This document shows, piece after piece, positions 7,267-12,266 of a stretch of 14,761 nucleotides of DNA. A program made the translations under genes and the position numbers. The stretch spans positions 1-14,761 of the forward strand of contig DCIG01000059.1 in NCBI GenBank assembly GCA_002315855.1, in the 5' to 3' direction. The notes beneath the pieces were generated by a model. That model made no database searches. It had not been told where the DNA came from and saw only the letters and a program-made list of their open reading frames with translations. Origin of the DNA: Lentisphaeria bacterium UBA1732. Lineage in GTDB: Bacteria > Verrucomicrobiota > Lentisphaeria > Victivallales > UBA1829. The stretch's first letter is position 1. Every line of letters begins with the position of its first letter.

Positions 7267-7295
7267 AATATACAGTGAAAAAACGATTTTTTCAA
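7267..7295 (-). promoter_or_regulatory. sigma70-type promoter of the ATP-grasp/acylation operon
   Basis: On the minus strand TTGAAA (7290-7295) is followed after 17 nt by TATATT (7267-7272), giving a start near 7260 and a leader of about 235 nt. It is the best promoter match between the CE15 terminator and the ATP-grasp gene. Confidence 0.55.
7276..7294. promoter_or_regulatory. palindrome between -35 and -10, possible operator
   Basis: TGAAAAAA-CGA-TTTTTTCA is a perfect 8-bp inverted repeat. It overlaps the -35 box and fills most of the spacer of the operon promoter, where a repressor site would be expected. The regulator is unknown. Its A/T runs make a chance palindrome more likely than usual. 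Confidence 0.35.
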
Positions 7296-7357
7296 ATTCA
7301 AACATGGCAAGAATTATGATGGAAAAGAAAAAGATACCCCACATAGTGTGAGATGCC

Positions 7358-7380
7358 TCCAAAATATTGGATGTTTTTTT
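7358..7380 (+). terminator. weak plus-strand terminator-like hairpin
   Basis: TCCAA-AATA-TTGGA (7358-7371) is followed after 2 nt by seven T's. The stem is only 5 bp. No plus-strand gene lies upstream for it to serve. Confidence 0.25.
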
Positions 7381-7389
7381 AATGCAGGG

Positions 7390-7418
7390 AATGAGTTCGG
7401 TATTTGATTGGACTCATT
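7390..7418 (+). terminator. terminator-like hairpin, diverged twin of the one at 7522-7550
   Basis: AATGAGTTCGGT (7390-7401), loop ATTTG, ATTGGACTCATT (7407-7418). All 12 positions pair in plus-strand RNA if three G-U wobbles are allowed; on the minus strand these become mismatches. The tail GTCTTTC is only moderately T-rich. The arms closely match those of the CE15 terminator. Confidence 0.35.
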
Positions 7419-7521
7419 GTCTTTCATGCCGGTTTGTTCGGCGAATTAAGCAATGAATACATGGGTGCTTAACATCTTCCGCAGTTGAGCTCGTACAATT
7501 TCTTCTATCTTTGGAAAAGAA

Positions 7522-7550
7522 AATGAGCCCGGTTCAATACCGGACTCATT
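7522..7550 (-). terminator. rho-independent terminator of the CE15 operon
   Basis: In minus-strand RNA a 12-bp stem (7539-7550 with 7522-7533, AATGAG-U-CCGGU pairing to ACCGG-G-CUCAUU, one G-U wobble) closes a 5-nt loop and runs into TTTTCTTTTCC. The wobble pair is a mismatch on the other strand, so the hairpin fits minus-strand transcription. It lies 30 nt after the stop codon of the CE15 gene. Confidence 0.75.
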
Positions 7551-7579
7551 CCCCCGTCCATTTTTTTGAGGTATGTCGC

Positions 7580-9226
7580 TTATTTTTCCGGAGGGATTGG
7601 CGGAATCGGAATGGTACCGCCGAAACTGTCAAAGAACGGATCTTTGTTTTGTTTCAGTTCAAAAACGGAACTGGTCAGTTTTGTCAGATTGCGTTTCGAT
7701 TTTTCTCCGTAGACATGCTGGAAGAAATAATCCAGGATATACCCCATGTCTTCCGCAGTTACAGCGTGTCCTGTCAGGTGAATGTTGCAGGCAAGATGGT
7801 CGCCCAGTCCGAGTTTTTCATAGACGGCGCGTGTCGCCCGGTAGGCTGCCCACATGGACGGCGCATTGACCCAGTCTTCGCCGGTGCACGAACCGATGAT
7901 GAAAAGATAGCGGTCCTTGTCTGCCACCAGTGAACACAGCATGTGCTGGTCGAAAGGCAGAGTTTCAGGATCTCTGAACTGGCAGAATTTGTTGTTGAAC
8001 CACCCTTGTCCGCCTGTTGTCTGGAGATTGTGAAGCTGCTCATTGTCTCCGTATTGATATTCTTTCTGTCCGCCGAGAAGTGTGAGATCGTAGGTCTTGC
8101 CTTTGGAGAGATAGCGGAACATGGCGACGCCTCCTGTCCCGGAACACGATGGAATCACCATCTTGAATCGTTTCTCGAATGCCCCGCAGACCATCGTTGA
8201 TTTGCCCCACCGGGAAACCCCTGTTACCATGCTGTTTTTGGCATTCACCTTCAAAACTTTATCCGCTCCGGCTTCCAAAGCATCGATCACCTTGGAGGCT
8301 CCCCATGCCCAAGCCATCAGGACTCCTGTTTGTTCTTTATAGTTGTCGGTATAGGGATACAGCTCGTAGAACATCCCCTGATGCTTGTTGTTGTCAGCCG
8401 CGATTGTTCCCGTATTCAGGGTAAAAACGGCGACTCCTTGATTGAGTGCCATTTGTTCCTGCACTCCGCCCGTCATCGCGACAAGATAAGGCCATCCGCC
8501 TTCCGGCATTTTCACTTTGGACGAATCGGGGAGGCGCACACTTACCGTCATGGTGCCTTCTTTGCCTGTGCTGATGCGTTTGATATGAATCGTTAATCCC
8601 TTTGATGCATCGTACTCAAAGGTTGTCTTTTCACCTTTCCGGTCAGGCCATACGCCATACATATAATACTGATACAGCCTGGAGATTTCATCAGCTCGTG
8701 TACTCCAGTTATCCTTGTTTGCTTCTTTCCCGTCCATGAATTTCATGGCATCGGGAATCCCTTTCTGCGCTTTCAGGGATTTGACCATAGGGAATCCGCT
8801 GTCGTCTTCTTTTTCGGGGAGTTCTTTCATATCAGAAGCTTCCGGTCCCTGATCTGCCCCTCCGAAACCGCCGAAACCACCGAAACCGCCCATAGCCCCG
8901 AAATCAGGCATTCCACCGGCCGGCATAGCGCCGCCGCCGAAGCCACCGAAACCGCCCATAGCCCCGAAATCATGCATTCCACCGGCCGGCATAGCGCCAC
9001 CGCCGAAACCACCGAAACCTCCCATAGCCCCGAAATCGGGCATTCCACCGGCCGGCATAGCGCCGCCGCCGAAACCACCGAAACCGCCCGTCATGGGCAT
9101 TCCACCGAATCCTCCCATAGCCCCGAAATCGGGCATTCCGTTTCCGGGGACTTGTGCATGAACTGCATTCCCGACCAATAAAACTGATGCAAGAAAGCAC
9201 GTAATCTGCAAAATTGTTTTTTTCAT
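7580..9226 (-). CDS. secreted CE15-type glucuronoyl esterase with Gly/Met-rich N-terminal repeats
   Basis: Starts at ATG 9226 (AAGGA 7 nt upstream), giving 548 residues; an in-frame ATG 10 codons earlier has no such site. A signal peptide (1-24, cleaved after AVHA) precedes a Gly/Phe/Met/Ala/Pro-rich segment (about 29-123) with three tandem 22-residue repeats, then an acidic linker. The catalytic domain has VTGVSRWGKS (334-343, nucleophile Ser338), SCSGTGG (360-366), and LPFDQHML (423-430, His428). These match CE15 enzymes, which cleave the ester between lignin and glucuronic-acid groups of xylan. The Glu that fungal enzymes have just before SGxGG is Cys361; the acid may be supplied elsewhere, perhaps Glu450 or Asp451, as in some bacterial members. 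The tail is Pro-rich (TIPIPPIPPEK). Last gene of the MarR-esterase operon. Confidence 0.85.
   Translation of the reverse strand: MKKTILQITCFLASVLLVGNAVHAQVPGNGMPDFGAMGGFGGMPMTGGFGGFGGGAMPAGGMPDFGAMGGFGGFGGGAMPAGGMHDFGAMGGFGGFGGGAMPAGGMPDFGAMGGFGGFGGFGGADQGPEASDMKELPEKEDDSGFPMVKSLKAQKGIPDAMKFMDGKEANKDNWSTRADEISRLYQYYMYGVWPDRKGEKTTFEYDASKGLTIHIKRISTGKEGTMTVSVRLPDSSKVKMPEGGWPYLVAMTGGVQEQMALNQGVAVFTLNTGTIAADNNKHQGMFYELYPYTDNYKEQTGVLMAWAWGASKVIDALEAGADKVLKVNAKNSMVTGVSRWGKSTMVCGAFEKRFKMVIPSCSGTGGVAMFRYLSKGKTYDLTLLGGQKEYQYGDNEQLHNLQTTGGQGWFNNKFCQFRDPETLPFDQHMLCSLVADKDRYLFIIGSCTGEDWVNAPSMWAAYRATRAVYEKLGLGDHLACNIHLTGHAVTAEDMGYILDYFFQHVYGEKSKRNLTKLTSSVFELKQNKDPFFDSFGGTIPIPPIPPEK
8891..9088 (-). repeat. 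three tandem 66-bp repeats coding for Gly/Met-rich 22-mers
   Basis: Residues 47-112 of the CE15 protein are three near-identical copies of a 22-residue unit (GGFGGFGGGAMPAGG then MPDFGAM; copy two has His for Pro). The DNA copies differ at only a few third positions plus the Pro/His change. A partial unit (GMPDFGAMGG) lies before the array and a GGFGG run after it. Array length is probably variable between strains. Confidence 0.85.
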
Positions 9227-9245
9227 GATAGTGTCCTTGTTTTTT

Positions 9246-9286
9246 GCCGGTTTCAAATTGTTCCGCCGGGAACATTTGAAACCAGC
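9246..9286 (-). promoter_or_regulatory. long intercistronic stem-loop before the CE15 gene
   Basis: In minus-strand RNA an 18-bp stem with one G-U wobble and one bulged A closes a 4-nt loop (arms 9269-9286 and 9246-9264). The wobble is a C-A mismatch on the plus strand, which favours a function in the esterase transcript. It ends 19 nt before the CE15 start, just ahead of AAGGA. No U-tract follows, so it is not a classical terminator. It more likely affects mRNA stability, processing or ribosome access. Confidence 0.55.
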
Positions 9287-9318
9287 TCAACTGTATTTCC
9301 TGATAAGCGTCTTCATAG

Positions 9319-9355
9319 TCATCTTGATTCATTTTGACCCAGTGAATCGAGATGA
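9319..9355. repeat. inverted repeat just after the alpha/beta-hydrolase stop codon
   Basis: TCATCTTGATTCA (9319-9331) and TGAATCGAGATGA (9343-9355) pair at 12 of 13 positions (13 with a wobble in plus-strand RNA) around an 11-nt loop. It begins 12 nt after the hydrolase stop and has no T-tail. It may protect the 3' end of the upstream message. Confidence 0.4.
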
Positions 9356-9367
9356 GCTTATTCCGTT

Positions 9368-10777
9368 TTATTTTACCTTGAGGTATTTGTCCAGAAATTC
9401 AATGACGCGTTTTGAATTCTTCTCGTCAAAGAACCGTCCATCTTCGTGTGCTGCTCCGTCAAGTGTTTCCATGATTACTTTTTCTTTCCCGATTACTTTG
9501 ATCAAATCATCGGCAAACTGTTTGGAAGACCCAATCGGCACCAGTGTATCCTGAGTTCCATGCTGAATCAGAAATGCCGGAGCTGTTTTGGGATCAAGCA
9601 GATGCGCATACGTCCCGGGAGAGGCTAATGCCGCCTGCGTCTTGTCTGTTTGAACGGATTTTCCTATGTACATCCCTTCCGGTGAGGAATCCCCGTCATG
9701 CTGAAGCATTCCGTTCAAACCTGTTTCTTTTGCTTGTTTATCCAGGTCAATCAGGTTGATGGGACCAAACAGGTCGACGACTGCCTGAACAGCAGACGAA
9801 TACTCGGAATAATCTGCAATATCTCCCATCATAAGTCCTTTGATGTTGCTTGTCGTGCCCAGCATCCCCACCATGTTGCCGCCCGCACTGTCTCCGATTG
9901 CTCCGATATGGTCCGCATCAATTCCGTATTCTTTCGCATGTGCCCGCACATAGCGCACGGCCGCTTTTGCGTCATTCATTGCTCGTGGAAAAAGTGCTTC
10001 AGAAGAAAGACGGTAATTGATGCTGAATACTGCATATCCGGCCTTGGTCAAACGGTCAAAGAATCCTGCATTGCATCCTTTGGAATCACCGCCCAGCCAT
10101 GCTCCGCCATGAATATAAATGATGGCAGGAACTTTCTGGCCTTCTTTGATTTCAGGGAGATAGACATCCATTGTCTGTGCTTTGCTGCCGTCTTTCACAT
10201 AAGAAATATCCCCGATTTGCTTGAATCCGGCTTTCAGCAGACTCCCGCCTCCGAATCCCATCATCCCGCCGAACATTCCCATTCCGCCTGCCTGTTTTTT
10301 TAGAGGCTCAATGTCTTTCCATGCTTTTTTGTCTGCATCCCAAAGTTTGCAGACTGCGCAGTCTTTCTCTGCCGAATCCATTGATACTTTTACATAGGTC
10401 GGACCATCGGCATTGTAACCGGCAGGAATTTGACTCCCTTTGTCCGGCTTTGCTGCTTCAGCAGAAGTTTGTCCGGGCATTGCGCCGCCGAACCCGCCCA
10501 TCATAGGCATTCCTCCGAACCCGCCCATGGCTCCGAAATCAGGCATTCCACCGGCCGGCATAGCGCCGCCGCCGAACCCGCCCATCATAGGCATTCCGCC
10601 AGCCGGCATAGCGCCGCCGCCGAATCCGCCCATCATAGGCATTCCGCCAGCCGGCATAGCGCCGCCGCCGAACCCGCCCATCATAGGCATTCCGCCGAAC
10701 CCGCCCATGGCTTGTGCAGAAAGAACTGCTGTCGCAAGAAATGCGATGGAAACAATTGTTTTTCTTAGTTTTTTCAT
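9368..10777 (-). CDS. secreted alpha/beta-hydrolase carboxylesterase (BD-FAE/HSL-like) with Gly/Met-rich repeats
   Basis: Starts at ATG 10777, with AAAGGAG 7 nt upstream, giving 469 residues; the longer reading from 10843 has no ribosome site. Signal peptide 1-23 (MKKLRKTIVS, cut after SAQA), then a Gly/Met/Phe/Pro/Ala-rich region (about 24-103) with three tandem 16-residue repeats. The catalytic domain shows IYIHGGAW (oxyanion hole, 220-227), IGAIGDSAGGN (291-301, Ser297), GTQDTLVP (Asp410) and GAAHEDG (His444), a complete triad of the carboxylesterase / hormone-sensitive-lipase-like group that includes acetyl- and feruloyl-esterases of plant polysaccharides. A second Gly/Met patch (AGGMGMFGGMMGFGGGS, 163-179) sits before the catalytic domain. 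It is followed 142 nt later by the CE15 gene. Likely removes acyl groups from hemicellulose or pectin; exact substrate unknown. Confidence 0.85.
   Translation of the reverse strand: MKKLRKTIVSIAFLATAVLSAQAMGGFGGMPMMGGFGGGAMPAGGMPMMGGFGGGAMPAGGMPMMGGFGGGAMPAGGMPDFGAMGGFGGMPMMGGFGGAMPGQTSAEAAKPDKGSQIPAGYNADGPTYVKVSMDSAEKDCAVCKLWDADKKAWKDIEPLKKQAGGMGMFGGMMGFGGGSLLKAGFKQIGDISYVKDGSKAQTMDVYLPEIKEGQKVPAIIYIHGGAWLGGDSKGCNAGFFDRLTKAGYAVFSINYRLSSEALFPRAMNDAKAAVRYVRAHAKEYGIDADHIGAIGDSAGGNMVGMLGTTSNIKGLMMGDIADYSEYSSAVQAVVDLFGPINLIDLDKQAKETGLNGMLQHDGDSSPEGMYIGKSVQTDKTQAALASPGTYAHLLDPKTAPAFLIQHGTQDTLVPIGSSKQFADDLIKVIGKEKVIMETLDGAAHEDGRFFDEKNSKRVIEFLDKYLKVK
10535..10678 (-). repeat. three tandem 48-bp repeats coding for Gly/Met-rich 16-mers
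   Basis: Residues 34-81 of the hydrolase are three copies of GGFGGGAMPAGGMPMM (the last ends in DF). The unit is a shortened form of the 22-mer in the CE15 protein. It contains a 44-nt stretch (10533-10576) identical to 8898-8941 in the CE15 gene. Confidence 0.85.
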
Positions 10778-10825
10778 CTTGATGCTCCTTTGTTTGTTGC
10801 TGTGAAATAATTTCGGAGAGAATTG

Positions 10826-10844
10826 CATGATTCCTCGAATCATG
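10826..10844. promoter_or_regulatory. perfect 19-bp palindrome between the MarR and hydrolase genes
   Basis: CATGATTC-CTC-GAATCATG is a perfect 8-bp inverted repeat, 2 nt after the MarR stop codon and about 50 nt before the hydrolase start. Its size and symmetry fit an operator for a MarR-type dimer. In RNA it would also form a hairpin. No clear promoter boxes are visible beside it. Confidence 0.4.
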
Positions 10845-10846
10845 AA

Positions 10847-11836
10847 TCACACTTTATGGTTTGCAAATAGCATTGATTGGCTGCTCCGTACTTTTTTCTG
10901 TCGTTTTGCCAGTTCAGCCAGAAACACTTTTCGGTCTTCAGAGCCGGCTGCAGCCCAAAAACGGCTCATGACGCAGTTGTAGTATTCGATGATTTGATGC
11001 TTGAATCGTTTTCCTTCTTCCGTCAAAAGAAGATAGGATACTCGCTTGTCAAGAGCTGATATCTTGCGTTCCACCAACCCGTCCCGCTCAAGTGCCGCTG
11101 CACTCACGGACAGAGATGAGGATGAAAACTGATATTGGCTGACGATATTCTGATAGCTGATTCTCGATGTGCGGGCAAAAAGCAGCGCAAGAAAAATGCG
11201 CTTTTTCCCGATGGATAGTTTCATTTTTGTTCCCAAAAAGGGGAAAATGGATGCAAGAAGATGACTGAATATTCGGGCGAGAAGCTGCCAATTTTCCAAA
11301 TGTTCATACGGAGGACAGTTTTCCAGCGGAAGACGGATTGTAAAATTGATTAGCTCACTGCCGAAATACTCCCTCTGTATTGTGGGCAGATTATTTTTCA
11401 GAAAAGCGGCAAGCTGGACTAAAATCCTGTGAAAAATTCCGTGTTCTTCCGCATTCCTTAACTTGATATAACGGTTGTATCGTTCCAAATTCGCTTTTTG
11501 TACGGCTTGCTTAAATGCTTGACCGGCTTCCGTCAGTTCCAGACGCGTATGATTCCGATCGGATTTGCGCCGGACCCGCTGTATCAGACCCTTTCCCTCG
11601 TATCGGTCAATTTCCTGGGTTACCGCTCCATCTGTAATGTGTGCAAATCGGGAAATCCCCTTTACCGTGGGTGGCTCAAAATCAAGCACGAAAAAGTACA
11701 GAAAGATTCGTCGCTGACTTAAGGTCAGAATTTCTTTTTCTTCGTTTTGCTCTTCTTCGTCAGAGGGAATGCGTATTTTGTCGTTCAGCTCAAATAATGC
11801 ACGCCACATGGAGGCCGGAGAAATTTGAGGATTCAT
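10847..11836 (-). CDS. double-MarR-domain transcriptional regulator
   Basis: A 329-residue protein with two consecutive MarR-type winged helix-turn-helix domains. The first (about 38-105) runs from LTLSQRRIFLYFF through ITDGAVTQEIDRYEGKGLI and the basic wing RVRRKSDRNHTRLELTEAG. The second (about 206-275) runs from LSIGKKRIFLALLF through FSSSSLSVSAAALERDGLV and the wing RKISALDKRVSYLLLTEEG. Ordinary MarR proteins are about 140-150 residues and dimerise; here one chain carries both halves, and the two domains differ considerably. The ATG at 11836 has only a weak AGG upstream. It heads an operon with the two secreted esterases, 69 nt before the first, and is divergent from the GH2 gene, so it probably controls both and itself. 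The effector may be an aromatic or sugar-acid released from plant polymers (inference). Confidence 0.8.
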   Translation of the reverse strand: MNPQISPASMWRALFELNDKIRIPSDEEEQNEEKEILTLSQRRIFLYFFVLDFEPPTVKGISRFAHITDGAVTQEIDRYEGKGLIQRVRRKSDRNHTRLELTEAGQAFKQAVQKANLERYNRYIKLRNAEEHGIFHRILVQLAAFLKNNLPTIQREYFGSELINFTIRLPLENCPPYEHLENWQLLARIFSHLLASIFPFLGTKMKLSIGKKRIFLALLFARTSRISYQNIVSQYQFSSSSLSVSAAALERDGLVERKISALDKRVSYLLLTEEGKRFKHQIIEYYNCVMSRFWAAAGSEDRKVFLAELAKRQKKVRSSQSMLFANHKV

Positions 11837-11910
11837 TGGTTACCTGATGATATGGTTTGTTTCTTTTGAAAAATGGAACCGGATAAATTGCATTTTCTTT
11901 CGTCGGAAAT

Positions 11911-11938
11911 AAAATAGCATTTTAATCGAATAAATCAA
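11911..11938 (-). promoter_or_regulatory. candidate promoter of the MarR-esterase operon
   Basis: Minus strand: TTGATT (11933-11938), 16 nt, TATTTT (11911-11916), giving a start near 11904, about 68 nt before the MarR ATG. Two direct copies of AATCAAAT (plus strand, 11933-11940 and 11954-11961) lie 21 bp apart, two helical turns, with one over the -35 box. AT-richness lowers the weight of the match. Confidence 0.35.
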
Positions 11939-12190
11939 ATAAAAAAATAGAAAAATCAAATTTTTTTACAAACATAATGATATGCTATTGAGTATATAAA
12001 CTCATTTCAATGGTTAAATTGCTCACATTTTAAAATAATTTTCTCCCATGATTTGTGAAAAGATTGTCTCAAGATTTGAATTGTTTAATGTATGAATGAT
12101 TATTGAAAAATAAATACTCATACTTTAAAATAATACTCACCTGTATTGCTCTGAAATACACAAATTTCAACTGTTTTTATTCAGTACATC

Positions 12191-12236
12191 TTGATTTTAT
12201 TTCTTGACGTTGTATATTATGGAAAAAATACCATAA
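12191..12236 (+). promoter_or_regulatory. candidate promoter of the GH2 gene with an inverted repeat
   Basis: TTGATT (12191-12196) lies 16 nt before TATATT (12213-12218); TTGACG (12204-12209) is a second possible -35 box with a poorer partner. An inverted repeat TTATGG-N8-CCATAA (12217-12236) overlaps the expected start site and could be an operator. The GH2 ATG is 30 nt further on. Confidence 0.35.
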
Positions 12237-12266
12237 ACAAACTCATACGGAAAAGGAAAGATTAAA

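Larger units (their letters stand above)
7027..7579. other. intergenic control region between the two minus-strand operons
   Basis: No convincing gene in these 553 bases. Left to right it holds the untranslated leader of the ATP-grasp operon with a folded element at 7165-7245, a minus-strand promoter at 7267-7295 with a palindrome inside it, two plus-strand terminator-like hairpins (7358-7380, 7390-7418), and the minus-strand terminator of the CE15 gene (7522-7550). I see nothing recognisable between 7419 and 7521. Confidence 0.7.
11837..12266. other. AT-rich divergent control region (MarR operon / GH2 gene)
   Basis: These 430 bases hold no gene and are far more AT-rich than the flanking genes. 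Seen in it: a candidate minus-strand promoter (11911-11938) with phased AATCAAAT repeats; an inverted repeat TGAGT/ACTCA (11989-12004); the heptamer ATACTCA at 12114-12120 and 12133-12139 and, inverted, at 11989-11995; ACTCATAC at 12116-12123 and 12241-12248; and a plus-strand promoter zone (12191-12236). Confidence 0.7.

Noticed and set aside
7419..7521. Small mobile element (MITE) bounded by the twin hairpins
   Set aside because: Each hairpin is self-complementary, so the ends are ambiguous; no target duplication is visible.
9246..9286. Rho-independent terminator between the two esterase genes
   Set aside because: The minus-strand hairpin is followed by A-rich sequence and the ribosome site, with no U-tract.
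8970..9332. Minus-strand 120-codon frame starting MNQDDYEDAYQE before and into the CE15 gene
   Set aside because: No ribosome site; its first part is explained by the two intercistronic hairpins and its last 80 codons are an Arg-rich shadow of the repeat DNA.
8891..10708. CRISPR-like array because of regular repeats
   Set aside because: The repeats are in frame and coding, lack unique spacers, and there are no cas genes.
10430..10805. Plus-strand frames with PPNPPIIGIPP- or HHRHSASRHS-type repeats opposite the hydrolase array
   Set aside because: They are antisense shadows of the tandem repeats, with no start signals.
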